64,000 bases of DNA. It comes from Streptomyces sp. HmicA12. GTDB lineage: Bacteria > Actinomycetota > Actinomycetes > Streptomycetales > Streptomycetaceae. The notes below the pieces were generated by a model that saw nothing but the letters and a program-made list of their open reading frames with translations, did no database searches and had not been told where the DNA came from. The position numbers and the translations under genes are program-made. Positions 1-9,400 of this stretch are shown piece after piece. Location: contig NZ_KB891852.1 in the NCBI RefSeq assembly GCF_000373565.1, positions 62,001 to 126,000 of the forward strand, given 5' to 3'. Every line of letters begins with the position of its first letter. The first letter of the stretch is position 1.

Positions 1-552
1 GGTCTCGCGGGCGCCGTAGAGCACGGCCTGCTTGGTGCTGCTCTTGGGGAACAGGTCGCGGACGTGGAACTTGCGGAACTCGCGCTCGGAGATGCCCAGG
101 TTCTGGGCGGAGCCGAGGGTCTGGTGGGTGACGGACCCGGCGGACAGGCTGAAGATGGACTTGCCCTCCATCTCCGCGCGGACGTACGGCCGGTCGCGGA
201 AACCGCCCTCGGAGGCGCGCTTGAAGGCGTCGGACTCGACGAACATGTCACCGAGGCTCTTGCCCTCGGTGAACTGCTGCGGCTGCTGCCCGTAGTGCTG
301 CCCGGCAGCGGGGGTGGCGTCGGGGGCGTCGAGGTACTGCTTGACCTCGTGCATGCCCTCCGCGTCGGCGATGAGCTGCTTGAGCTCCATCGCGTCGGCG
401 GAGACCTTCTTGAATGCGTTGGCCTGCTCGGTGGAGACGACGAAGCCGCCGTTGTCCTCGACCTTGAAGGTCTGCGAGATCCGCTCGGCTTCGGCGGACT
501 TCTCGGCGAGCTGGGCCTTGAGGCCCTTGATGAGGGACTTGTCCTGTGGCAT
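1..552 (-). CDS. HK97-type phage major capsid protein, N-terminal part (cut by window edge)
   Basis: Open from an ATG at 552 to the window edge (184 codons, no stop). It begins with a charged helical stretch (residues 1-70, MPQDKSLIKGLKAQLAEK...) like the coiled-coil delta domain that precedes the mature HK97 capsid fold. The later part has the look of the N-arm and start of the shell domain (SAGSVTHQTLGSAQNLG, then FHVRDLFP). It lies directly downstream of the prohead protease, the usual order for this family, and the protease would be expected to remove the delta domain. Upstream, a purine-rich GGGAGAGA gives a modest ribosome site. The fold call rests on context plus this pattern. A scaffold protein is less likely because the body is not purely helical. 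Confidence 0.72.
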   Translation of the reverse strand, partial: MPQDKSLIKGLKAQLAEKSAEAERISQTFKVEDNGGFVVSTEQANAFKKVSADAMELKQLIADAEGMHEVKQYLDAPDATPAAGQHYGQQPQQFTEGKSLGDMFVESDAFKRASEGGFRDRPYVRAEMEGKSIFSLSAGSVTHQTLGSAQNLGISEREFRKFHVRDLFPKSSTKQAVLYGARET

Positions 553-668
553 TGCGGGGGTCTCTCTCCCGTGTGCTGGGGTGCGGTTGACGTGCGTCGC
601 TCGCCCGGCCAGCACCGGGACGACCCGACAACGCGGGGCATTTGAGAGACCGGAGGGGGTTAACGTCG

Positions 669-707
669 CGTGCTGCCGTCCCCGACGGTTCGGGGAGCGG
701 CAGCACG
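669..707 (-). terminator. Strong hairpin between protease and capsid genes
   Basis: A 17-bp stem with one bulge (CGTGCTGCCGTCCCCGA against TCGGGGAGCGGCAGCACG) and a four-base loop sits in the 241-nt gap between the protease stop and the capsid start. It has no U-run, so it may be a factor-independent terminator of the Streptomyces type, an mRNA stabiliser or a processing site that separates capsid expression from upstream genes. Confidence 0.6.
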
Positions 708-793
708 CGGGCTCTGACCTGCTGTTTTGTTGTTTCGGTGGGGCGGGGCCGGAGGGTGCGGCCGCGGCCTGCGGTGCCGCTGGATCGCGGCTG

Positions 794-2737
794 TCACACC
801 TGGATCGCGGCGAGTTGGGCCTTCACCTCGTCGGGGTCCAGGCGCACGGTGTCGTCGTCGGTGGGGGTGTCCTTGTCCGTGGCCGGCGCCTCGTCCTCGT
901 CGTCGGGGTCCTCCAGGTCGGTGTCGGCGGCCGAGTCGTGGGGCTCGTCGTACGGGTCGTCCCACAGGTCGATGCCGTTGGCGGCCGCGGCCGAGGACGA
1001 CGGGGCGGGCAGTGTCTCCGCGTCGTCGTCGACGGGCACGTCCATGCCCTTCTTGGAGAGCGCGGCGAGGAGTTCGGCGAGGGGGTCGCGGATGGGCTCC
1101 AGTTGCTCGGCGTCGTCGGCGGCCCGGACGCAGGCGGTGGCGTCGGCCAGGGCGGTTACGGCAGGCTGCACGAGTCGACTGTCGGTGGTCTCCTCCTCGT
1201 CGGCGGTGCGCGCCGGGCCCCGGTCGGGGATGACGACGGTGGTCAGTTCGACGGGTTCGGGTGTGCCGAGGGCGACTTCGGGGCCGCTCGCGTCGTACGA
1301 CACGGCGTACGTAGCCTCCTCGCCGCCGTCCTGGTGCACGGAGACGATGACGCGGTCGGGGTAGGTGGCCTCCACGCACGTCCAGATGCCTGGCTCGGTG
1401 GCGAGTAGGCGGCGTACGGCGCCCGCGACGCGGTCGCGTATCTCCTCGTAGGAGGCGGGGAGCGGCTGGATCGGGGTCACGGCAACTTCTCCTGTGGTGA
1501 TGCGGGCCTTCGCTTCGAGGACGGTGACGCGGGCGCTCTTGTGGTTGAGGGCGCGGCGGGTGGCGGGGTGTGCCGATTTCGCTTCGAGGACGGCGGCCCG
1601 GGCGGTCTTCGCCTCGGTGCTCGCACGCGGACCAAGATCGTTCTTGCCCAATTGTGCAAATCCGGGTGCCAGGTCGACGGTGTCAATGGCGGGGCCGGTG
1701 AGGCGTACAGGGGTGGCGTCAATGCCGCGGACGACGTGCACGGTGTCGAACGCGACGGGGATCGCGGGCACGGCGGGCACGTCGGCGGGCAGGTCGTAGC
1801 CGAGGGTGATGTGTGGGGTGTACCCGTGGTTGGTGCGCAGCGCGGAGCCCAGGGGCGATAGGGCGATGGCGTTGACGACGCGGGTGCGGAGTTCGGTCAG
1901 GCCGGGCACGTCGACGGGCACGAAAGTGGGCTCGCCGTTACCGGAGTCGGGGAAGCGGCCGATGCCGCCGATCTGCCCGGATAGCGGCTCGAAGCCGTCG
2001 AGGGCTGCGCTGACGAGGCCCGCCAGGTCGTCGGGGTGGCCGGGCAGTTGGTCGGCGTCGCCGAGGTAGGCGAGCGTGATGTGCAGATCACGGGCCGCGG
2101 TGCCGTCGGCTCGGGCGATCCGTTCAGCGACGGTCCCAGGCACGTACAGGGCCACCATGACGCCGCGGCCTGTCTGCTGTTCGGCGGCTTTCACGTCCAG
2201 GGGGCCGCTGGATGCGGTGGTCTTGTGCTCCAGCTCGACGGCGCCGGGGTCGGCCTTGACCTCCAAACTCCGCGTCATGGGGTGCGCGCCGTGGAGGACC
2301 GGGGAGACCTCGAACAAGTCGAGCTTGCGGATGACGCGGACGCCGTCGGGCCGCTTGCTGGCGCCGCTGGGCGGGACGCGGTAGCCGATGGAGAACTGTG
2401 CTTCGCCGTGCTGGTGCCACTGCAGCACCTGCTCGTACACGTCGCGGCCCTTGGACGTACGAAGGTTGAACTGGATTGTCGCGACGAGCGCCCCGGCCTC
2501 TGCCGGCCAGTTCGGGATGTCGGCGAACCGCGGGTCGCCGGGCTGCCATTCGGCGACGTCCAGGACGACGCCGATCGGCTCCTTCCACTCGTGGTGCCAG
2601 ACGGTCTTGACGGGTCTGGTCGCCAGGGTGTGCGCGAAGGCTCCGGGAAGGATCAGGTCGGCGACTTCGTCGACGACACCGGTTACAGCGAAGATCGCTC
2701 GGCACACGCCCTTGCGGGGCGTGGGGGCGGACGGCAC
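794..2737 (-). CDS. Prohead protease fused to a 2H (2'-5' RNA ligase-like) phosphoesterase
   Basis: 647 aa from a GTG. Residues about 10-165 match HK97 prohead protease (S78-like): HHEW at 48-51, QFSIGYR with Ser116 and LFEVSPV with Glu143 form the expected His/Ser/Glu set. Residues about 190-345 form a 2H phosphoesterase, with the two family HxT motifs HITLAYLG (His219) and HITLGYD (His309). The last 300 residues are an acidic linker region of unknown fold. The very C-terminus (DTVRLDPDEVKAQLAAI) resembles three repeats in the giant protein at 6434-22705. The protease would mature the capsid. A 2H domain acts on 2',3'-cyclic or related RNA phosphates, and its role here is unknown. A TTGC..GCAA palindrome lies inside the gene at 1644-1659. 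Confidence 0.85.
   Translation of the reverse strand: MPSAPTPRKGVCRAIFAVTGVVDEVADLILPGAFAHTLATRPVKTVWHHEWKEPIGVVLDVAEWQPGDPRFADIPNWPAEAGALVATIQFNLRTSKGRDVYEQVLQWHQHGEAQFSIGYRVPPSGASKRPDGVRVIRKLDLFEVSPVLHGAHPMTRSLEVKADPGAVELEHKTTASSGPLDVKAAEQQTGRGVMVALYVPGTVAERIARADGTAARDLHITLAYLGDADQLPGHPDDLAGLVSAALDGFEPLSGQIGGIGRFPDSGNGEPTFVPVDVPGLTELRTRVVNAIALSPLGSALRTNHGYTPHITLGYDLPADVPAVPAIPVAFDTVHVVRGIDATPVRLTGPAIDTVDLAPGFAQLGKNDLGPRASTEAKTARAAVLEAKSAHPATRRALNHKSARVTVLEAKARITTGEVAVTPIQPLPASYEEIRDRVAGAVRRLLATEPGIWTCVEATYPDRVIVSVHQDGGEEATYAVSYDASGPEVALGTPEPVELTTVVIPDRGPARTADEEETTDSRLVQPAVTALADATACVRAADDAEQLEPIRDPLAELLAALSKKGMDVPVDDDAETLPAPSSSAAAANGIDLWDDPYDEPHDSAADTDLEDPDDEDEAPATDKDTPTDDDTVRLDPDEVKAQLAAIQV
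1633..1665. repeat. TTGCnCAATTGnGCAA palindromic repeat, copy inside the protease gene
   Basis: CAAGATCG, a short spacer, then TTGCCCAATTGTGCAA (1644-1659, perfect inverted repeat except the two n positions) and ATCCGGG. The same 33-bp unit recurs twice at 22776-22845 and in degenerate form at 30755-30798. The copy is translated as part of the protease, just after the 2H domain. It looks like a dimeric repressor operator or a plasmid partition/iteron site. Confidence 0.6.
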
Positions 2738-2799
2738 GGCGTGGAACCTCCGGCGGCGGGTGGACTGTTGGCCGCCGGGACCGTGCCGTGCCTGTCTGC

Positions 2800-3012
2800 T
2801 TACTGTCCTGCGCTGGCCCCTGCTGGGGGCGTAGCCGCCTCACGTGCGGTGCGCGCGGCGAGCCATCCCTGCTTCCAGTAGCGAGCGTCGAACTGCTGGG
2901 CCTGGTCGGCGCTGTACTCGTCGTAGGGGCTGCCGTCGGACGGGTCGCCCTTGGCGAAGGCGGCCTTGCCTTCGTTGAAGCGCGCCGACTGCCGCGTCCG
3001 GTCCAGGTCCAC
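2800..3012 (-). CDS. Small hypothetical protein (70 aa)
   Basis: No family recognised. It is hydrophilic with an aromatic centre (YWKQGWLAARTAREAA), mostly helical in appearance. It sits between an acidic protein and the prohead protease on the same strand, with gaps of 10 nt upstream and 62 nt downstream, so it is probably co-transcribed with the head genes. GTCTCCTAG just upstream offers no strong ribosome site. A small head-assembly or decoration role is possible but not shown. Confidence 0.5.
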   Translation of the reverse strand: MDLDRTRQSARFNEGKAAFAKGDPSDGSPYDEYSADQAQQFDARYWKQGWLAARTAREAATPPAGASAGQ

Positions 3013-3021
3013 GGTCGTCTC

Positions 3022-3630
3022 CTAGCTCTGCGGGGCGGGCGGGAACAGGGGCGTCTGTCCGCCGTGGGCGGCTGCCGACTCCTGTCCGCTGCTGCCGTCG
3101 GCTTGACTGTGCGTGCGGGTCATCTGCGCGTCGTCGACGTCCATGGCCCAGACGTCGGGGTCGGTGTAGCGCCAGACCTGGCCGCCAGTGTCGCGCACCC
3201 ATCCGGTCAGTGTGCCGTCCGGGGCCTGGTCGAGCCACGCCTCTTCCCCGGCTGCTCCCTTGTAGGCGGCGAATGCGCTGGCCGGGTCGGTCTCGTCACC
3301 CTCGTCGTACATGTCGCCGGACCACGGGCGCGCATCGTCCTGGGGGCCTGCGGCTGCCGAGTCGTCGGAGGTGTCGCCGTCCGGCATCTCCTCGTCCGCG
3401 GCCCCTTCGGTGGGAGATTCCTGCGGCGACTCGGCGGTGGGGTCGGCTGCCGGATCGGCCATCGGGTCGGCCGCGAGGTCCGCGGCCGGTTCGTCCTCGG
3501 TGGCGCCCGGCTCCGGGACATCCTCCGAGATCTCCGCTGCGGGGGCGTCCGGGTTCTGCTCGTCCTCGTTGTCGTCCCCGAACGGCTTGCGGCCTTGGGG
3601 CAGCGCCTTGATGGCAAGTCCGTATCTCAT
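3022..3630 (-). CDS. Acidic low-complexity protein of the head-gene block
   Basis: I chose the ATG at 3630 (MRYGLAIKALPQGRKPFG) because the upstream extension has shadow composition. The protein is 202 aa. Residues 20-110 are an Asp/Glu/Ala/Pro-rich disordered stretch with DPMADPAADPTAES-type repeats. The C-terminal half has a more ordered stretch (TLTGWVRDTGGQVWRYTDPDVWAMDVDD). Acidic disordered proteins beside portal and protease genes often act as scaffolds or internal head proteins, but nothing here identifies the function. It is the first minus-strand gene after the plus-strand nuclease insertion. Confidence 0.5.
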   Translation of the reverse strand: MRYGLAIKALPQGRKPFGDDNEDEQNPDAPAAEISEDVPEPGATEDEPAADLAADPMADPAADPTAESPQESPTEGAADEEMPDGDTSDDSAAAGPQDDARPWSGDMYDEGDETDPASAFAAYKGAAGEEAWLDQAPDGTLTGWVRDTGGQVWRYTDPDVWAMDVDDAQMTRTHSQADGSSGQESAAAHGGQTPLFPPAPQS

Positions 3631-4077
3631 GACGTGAGCGTGACTGTTGGGCTGGCTTGTGTCCTGTCCAGGTAGCCAGATGTATCCGTGGGTTCTCGCC
3701 TCAGCCCACTGGTGACCCCTTGACCGATCGCCGCTCGTACTCGTCGGTGCTGACGGTGTTGTCACCTCAGCGCGCCGGTCGCAGCGATCGCCTCGACGGA
3801 CGGCAGGCCCGTTCAGCTTTTCGGTCGTCGAATTCAGCCAAGTGCACACCTGTGGCTAGGTTGGCCACGCTCCGCGACTTTGCCGGGATGGTAATCCTCA
3901 CGCATATGCGCTTTACCTGCACATCGCTGTGCGCGTCGACTCCCTGCGTGCCTGTCGGGCGGCAAGCGCTTTCTGGCCAGGCCAGCAACAAAACTAAATG
4001 GATCTGCCGATTCCGTACATACCGTTCCCCTCTGGTGAGGCCTCGGCGCCAACGAGGCCAGAGAGGAAACAGACTTC
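3631..4077. other. 447-bp intergenic region between the acidic protein and the secreted nuclease
   Basis: No convincing gene. Base composition is less GC-rich than its surroundings from about 3830 to 4070, which suggests recently acquired sequence and probably holds the nuclease promoter. Near the right end (4031-4062) TCTGG...GCCTCG and CGAGGC..CAGA can pair into a hairpin ending just before the nuclease ribosome site GAGAGGAAAC, so translation might be modulated. Confidence 0.4.
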
Positions 4078-5403
4078 GTGATACAGAACAACCGAAAGAG
4101 ATCGTGGCAAAGGTTGACCGCGATGGCGTTTTCCGCGCTGGGGGCGCTGTCCCTGCTCGCTGCCACAGTGCAAGAGTCGTCCGCCGCGCCGGTCGCGGCG
4201 CAGGTGCGCGAGACCGTGCCGAGCTCCGCCGGTCAGGCGCCCCGCCCGGCGGAGGGGGCGGGCGTGGAACTCGCAGGGCAGACCTGTGACGACGTAACGC
4301 CCAGCATGCTCAGCTCCGTTGCGCGCACCGGCGAAGACGAAATCTTCTGTCTCCGAGACGCAAAACCGGTTCCGGAAACGACGGTGAAGGCAACTACCGC
4401 GCCGCCGCAGCTCCAGAACGCGGTGGGCGCGTGCGACACCTCGCCGAACCTGTACTTCTATGACCGGTTCACCGGCTGCGTGAACACCAAGGTCAGCTAC
4501 GAGGTCATCGACACCAAGACCGGCAAGGTGACCGGCACCGCGAGCTTCACCGCCATTCAAGACGTGACGCTCCTGGCGAATGATTCCATGTGGCACTCCG
4601 AGGTATCGCTGCGTCAGGACTCCGCGACCGGAACGGCTACGGGGCTCACGGCCGCCTGGCAAACCACTTGCGACTCCTCAGCTTGCACCAGCAGCGACAA
4701 CGCGTGGACGGGATCCCAGCCCATCAGCGTGGGCAAGGTCCTCGATGGCGCCACGACCTTGACCTGGGCGGCCGGATCCGGGATCAATCAGCAGAAGTTC
4801 GGCTTCAAGAACACCATCACCATCAACGCGGCCGGCGCCGTGCTGATCAACCCGGCATGGTTCGCGTTCCCCCAGCAGATCCGATGCGACAACGACTTCG
4901 GGTCGGGAACCAGGATGGGCTGCGTGTTCCCGAACTACATCCCCACGCTCGACATGGCCATCACGCACGCTGGTCACGCAAACGTCGCCTGGTCGATGAA
5001 CAACCTCATCGACAAATGGGGCTGGCAGGGCAAGGGGCAGCCCCTCACTCGGGAGAAGAATACGACGATCCGGGACCAGAACCGCGCGAAGATTTGCGAG
5101 GACGGCACCTGGAAGGCGATGCCGGACGTGGTGCCGACCGACTCCTGCGACGAATTCGCGTTCGCGGCCACCAATCAGAGCGGCGGCCAGCTCCAGCTCA
5201 CCGGAAAGGACTGCGCCCAGATCCGGCCCGCCAAGGAGAACGGCCAGTGGGTCGTCTACTACTACGGCTCGGTTACCAGCAAGCGCTGCACGATCGGGCA
5301 TGTCCCGCTGGCCGAGAACGTATCTGTGGGCGGCTCCCTGTCGACCTTCTACCAGGGGCAACGTGTCCTCGATGACGAGAAGTTCTGGTTGTACGTGCAC
5401 TAG
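4078..5403 (+). CDS. Secreted NucA/NucB-type deoxyribonuclease-like protein
   Basis: 441 aa from a GTG with a good ribosome site (AGAGGAAAC). Residues 1-37 are a Sec signal peptide (basic MIQNNRKRSWQR, hydrophobic core, cleavage near SSAAPVAA). The middle is a beta-rich extracellular segment with several Cys residues. The C-terminal third carries the NucA/NucB signature TDSCDEFAFAAT (about residues 351-362; family form CDEYPFAS) and ends with a family-like VLDDEKFWLYVH. Members degrade DNA outside the cell. It runs against the surrounding phage genes, has its own terminator and looks like inserted cargo. Whether it is active or only binds DNA cannot be read from sequence. Confidence 0.7.
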   Translation: MIQNNRKRSWQRLTAMAFSALGALSLLAATVQESSAAPVAAQVRETVPSSAGQAPRPAEGAGVELAGQTCDDVTPSMLSSVARTGEDEIFCLRDAKPVPETTVKATTAPPQLQNAVGACDTSPNLYFYDRFTGCVNTKVSYEVIDTKTGKVTGTASFTAIQDVTLLANDSMWHSEVSLRQDSATGTATGLTAAWQTTCDSSACTSSDNAWTGSQPISVGKVLDGATTLTWAAGSGINQQKFGFKNTITINAAGAVLINPAWFAFPQQIRCDNDFGSGTRMGCVFPNYIPTLDMAITHAGHANVAWSMNNLIDKWGWQGKGQPLTREKNTTIRDQNRAKICEDGTWKAMPDVVPTDSCDEFAFAATNQSGGQLQLTGKDCAQIRPAKENGQWVVYYYGSVTSKRCTIGHVPLAENVSVGGSLSTFYQGQRVLDDEKFWLYVH

Positions 5404-5414
5404 TTCTTCAGTGT

Positions 5415-5443
5415 TGTGCCGCCACGGTCTCGGTGGCGGCACA
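5415..5443 (+). terminator. Terminator of the secreted nuclease gene
   Basis: A perfect 11-bp stem (TGTGCCGCCAC / GTGGCGGCACA) with a seven-base loop starts 12 nt after the nuclease stop and ends just before the stop of the convergent gene. It can insulate both. Confidence 0.75.
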
Positions 5444-5452
5444 GCCGCGTGC

Positions 5453-6100
5453 TCAGCCCTCGTCGTACGGAGAAGGTCCCTCAGACCCACGGTAGAGAGC
5501 AGGCATCCGACCGGCAAACAGGACATCGTCCGATACCAGCAGAGGGATTTCGACGCCGGTGATCTCGAAGCAGAGCGCTCGTCCGCGCTCGTCCACGCCT
5601 ACCTCGGCGTCGAAACAACCAGCGCGCTCCATGGGCGCAAGCAAGCGATCCGGTTCCTCACCATGTCGACGCTGGGGAGCCATTAGCTCGGCCCCGGTCA
5701 ACTTCCGCCCGTTCTCCCAGTACTCGAAGACACACAACGCGCCCATGCTCGCGTAGCAGATCACGCTGGACTGAGCCGATGCCCGGCGAAGTCGCGCGTC
5801 ATTCAACGGCGAGCCGCTGAGGGGAACTAGGCAGTAGGCCCAATCACTTGAGGTCCCGGCGAAGGCGGCGCTCCACACGTCGTGCTCATCCATGCCCTGG
5901 TAGAGGAGCGCGTCGAACTCTTCAGTGTCGTCAATCTGCTCGATGCTCGCTCCATCACACCCAAGCTGCAGCAAGAGGGACTGTGCATCAGGCTCGCTGG
6001 AGAAGACCAGGCAATATGCCAGCCACTCGTCCGTAATCCACTGGTTCGCTCCAGCCACGACGGTCGTTCTCCTCGCCGAGAAAGTGTGTTCTCGAACCAT
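5453..6100 (-). CDS. DUF6461-like protein
   Basis: 215 aa, no signal peptide or membrane segment. WLAYCLVFSSEPDAQSLLLQLG near the N-terminus resembles the start of DUF6461 proteins common in Streptomyces (consensus of the type W.YCLTFV...D..E.L.RLG). Asp/Glu-rich loops and VGVDERGRALCFEITGVEI follow. The molecular function of this family is not known to me. It lies convergent to the secreted nuclease and downstream of the small gene at 6186, in a spot where the head operon has been interrupted, so it is probably cargo. The ATG at 6100 is the longest plausible start. Confidence 0.55.
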   Translation of the reverse strand: MVREHTFSARRTTVVAGANQWITDEWLAYCLVFSSEPDAQSLLLQLGCDGASIEQIDDTEEFDALLYQGMDEHDVWSAAFAGTSSDWAYCLVPLSGSPLNDARLRRASAQSSVICYASMGALCVFEYWENGRKLTGAELMAPQRRHGEEPDRLLAPMERAGCFDAEVGVDERGRALCFEITGVEIPLLVSDDVLFAGRMPALYRGSEGPSPYDEG

Positions 6101-6185
6101 AGTGCGGTGGCCGCCCTTGCGGCCAACATCGTCCGCTGCCTCTGAAGTGGCATCATCTGCCAGCGGAATAGGACAACTTGGGCCC

Positions 6186-6437
6186 TCACGTCACGTGGAT
6201 GACGTCGGTGTGCCGGTGCAGCACGGCGAGAACGGACTTCTCATCATCTGCGGATACCCGCTTCATCGGGCCCGTGGGGGCGAGCGGAATCAGTTCGCCT
6301 GTATGGAGCGCGACGAGGGCGGCCACGCGGGCGGAGCCGACGACCGGCCGGTCCGCGCCCCTGGCAACCTGCACCTGGTAGGCGGACCCGTCGGCGAACC
6401 GGCCGGTCACGGTGTACTGCATCTGCGTCTCCTTCAT
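6186..6437 (-). CDS. Small hypothetical protein coupled to the giant gene
   Basis: 83 aa (MKETQMQYTVTGRFADGSAYQVQV...). Its ATG overlaps the stop of the giant ORF (ATGA at 6437-6434), indicating translational coupling. The N-terminal half looks like a small beta-sheet unit and the C-terminal half is helical. No family recognised. Confidence 0.6.
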   Translation of the reverse strand: MKETQMQYTVTGRFADGSAYQVQVARGADRPVVGSARVAALVALHTGELIPLAPTGPMKRVSADDEKSVLAVLHRHTDVIHVT

Positions 6438-9400
6438 CGGGTGGCCATCAGGCCGAGGAGGAAGGCACGCATGTCGTCGTCCTCGAACCAGTCGCCGTTG
6501 AACATGGCCTGCAGCGATCGGGCGAGGCTGTCACCTCTGTCCGGCTGTGTCTGCCGCTGGTCGAACAGGTGGGACAGGCTCGTCGCGTCGGGGCGGCGGG
6601 CGCCGGGGCGGCCGGAGTGGGTGCGGGTGAACCACCAGGCGCGCTGTGCGGCGTCCAGGTCGGGCATTGTCGCGGCCAGGTGCTGGCCCAGGGCGTGCGC
6701 GGCCGTGCCGAGTCCGTCGTCGCCGAGGTCGGCGACCGTGGCGCGGCGCGTGGCGGGCTCGTAGCGGCCGCTGTCGCCCTCCACGGCGGTCAGGCGGCGA
6801 CCGGCCCGGTTGGCGAGCCACGCGCGCGGGATGGCCTGCTGCACGTCCCGTATGGCCCGCTCGGCGTCCGGGGAGCCGCCGGGGCCGAAGACGATCCCTG
6901 CGGTGCCCTGGGGGCCGAGGTCGCGGACGTCGGCGAGGGTCGCGGCGACCGCGTCGGGGATCGCGGCCGCGTACCGGGTGCGCAGGTCCTCCCACTCGCG
7001 GCGGGCGGTCGCGGCCTCCGCGCGGGCGGCCTCGATCTCCACCTCGATCTCCGGGTCCGGGATTGTGCCGGCCGGGTGGGCGGCCTGCAGGTTGACCAGT
7101 CGTCGCTCCGCCGTGGCCAGGTAGTCATCGGCGTGGCGCAGGGTGCCGTGCGGGTCGCCGCCGAAGTCGTGACCCAGGGCGTCTGCCAGACGGCGCGTCA
7201 CGTCCTGGTCGATGTCCGTACCGGCGGCGCGGAGCGCGGCCAGGTGCCGCAGACCGGTGAGGCCGGGGCCGCCGTCTGCGGCCTGGTCCGGCGCCCAGCG
7301 GATGCGGTCGCTGCGCCCGGGCAGGCGTCCGGCGGCGAGCTGTGCCCACGTGGTGGGCTGCCACCAGGTGACGCGGCGCTGTGCCTGACCGAACCGGCCG
7401 GTCTCCGGGAGGAGTTCCGCCCAGTGCGCGATGCGGGCGGACAGCGTCTCGCCGTCCGTCTGCGGCAGGTGGAGGGCGCGGTGCAGCCGGGACATACGGC
7501 GGGACTCCGGCCAGTCCCCGATGCGGCGGACGACGCGGGCAAGGAACGCACGCAGCTTGGCCAGGCGCTCTCGGGCGTCGCGCCACTTCTCGGCGATCTT
7601 CTCGGCAGCGGCCTTGAGGAGCAGGCCGAGACGCTTGGCGAGTCGGACGAGCGCGGCGATGATCCGGGCGAGGAGGCCGGGCTGGCGTCCCGCGGCGGGG
7701 TTGTTGGCGGCGACGCGGCGGGCGATCCGGCGGGCGGTGGCCGGCCGGGTGCCGTCCATGTGTCCCATGAGGTTGCGGACGATCGCTTCGGCGTCGCCCG
7801 GGTCGACGCCTGCGGCCTGGAGCTGCTGCAGGAGTGCGTTCACCGCGTCGTCGGCGTGCCCGGCGACCGCACGGGTCACGTCGCCGTCCCCGTCACGCTG
7901 CGGCGCGTTGCCCGCGATGTGGTCGGGGATGAGCTGGAGCAGGTCCCGGGCTCGGGCGGCGAGTTCCTCGTCGCTCTCCCCGGGCAGCGGCTCCAGGTCG
8001 TTGATGGTGCGCAGTGCGGCGCGCACCGTCGCGACTTGGGCCTCGTCCCGCTTCTGCCGCAGGGCCCGCTTCGCGGCGTCCCGGTCGGCGCCGGTGATTT
8101 CGGCGGCGTCGAGCGCGTCGAGGGCCTCCTGCCGGGCGCTGTTGCGGGCGTCGCGCAGCGCCTCGGGGGTGAGGCGCTGGGCGATCTGCTCGCGCAGGGC
8201 GTGGATGTCCCCGGCGGGGTCGGTGCCCTGGATCGCGTTGTCGATGATGCGGGTGGCGACGGTGCGGGCGTGCCCGTCGACGAGCTGGTCGGCGACGCTC
8301 TGCGGGGTCGGGTTGGGGTCGCGGCCGTCGGGCGTGCCGGTCGGCGGTAGGGCCGGGGTGGGCCGGTTCCGCTCGTACACGTTGACGTCCCGCCCGTTGT
8401 GCAGGCCGAAGTCATGCACGTTGCCGTCGTCGTCGATACCGGTGAGCTGCATCCACCAGCCGTTGCGGCGTGGCTCGGCGATGATCGTCAGTCGGCGGTG
8501 CCCGTTGAACGCGTATCCGGCGCGGGAGGTGGGGGCGTCGATGACGTCCCCGACCTTGAGGCTGCCCGGGCGGACTTGTGTGACCGGCATCGTCGGCGCG
8601 GCCGGAGCCTGTGGGGCGTCCGGGGCGTCGTCGGCGTCGGGTGCGGCCGGGGCCTGCGGGGCGGGCTCGGGGAGCTGCCACACGGGCATCGCGCCGTGCA
8701 CGATCCTCCGCTTCCACTGCTTGTCCTCGTCCTCCAGGAGGAGGCTGCGTACGCCGCCCGGGCCCTCTTCGACGTCGATGACGCGGAAGACGCGGATCTC
8801 GTCGCCGCGGCGCTCGTCGGGCATCGCGATGACGTCGCCCTCGCCGATCTGTGCGGCGTTGGAGGGGCGCGGGTGGTCGAAGCCGTCCACGGCCGGGGGC
8901 TGTCCGGCGGCCTGGTCGAGGTGCGTGGCGGCGCGCAGCGCGGCTCGCCCTTCCAGGGTTGCCGGGTCGGCGTTCGCGCGGAGCTGGGCGGCGAGCGCGG
9001 CGGCCTGGGGTGCGGTGACTGGCAGGTCCTCGTTGATGCGGGCGGCGGCCTGCTGGGCGTCCGGGTCGTCTTCGGGGCCCTGGCCGTTGTCGGCGATGGC
9101 GTCCCGGTCGCCCGGCGTCAGGTCGGGGGTGATGGTGGGCTCGTCGACGGGGTCGATCGGCTGCACCGGCTCCTGGACCGTCATGTCGTCGGCCGGGGCC
9201 GGGGCGTCCTCGGGGCCGAGTTCCGGCGCCTTGCCGTCAGCGCCCTCGGCCTTGTGCACGACCGCGGAGCTGTCCATGTCGATGCCGCCCACGAGACCGG
9301 TGGTCGTGTCGACGTACTCGAAGGTGGTGCGGTCACCGTCGCGGGTGACGTCCAGGATCTCGACCGTCGTCGGGGTTCCGTCGATGTCCAGTACGACGAC

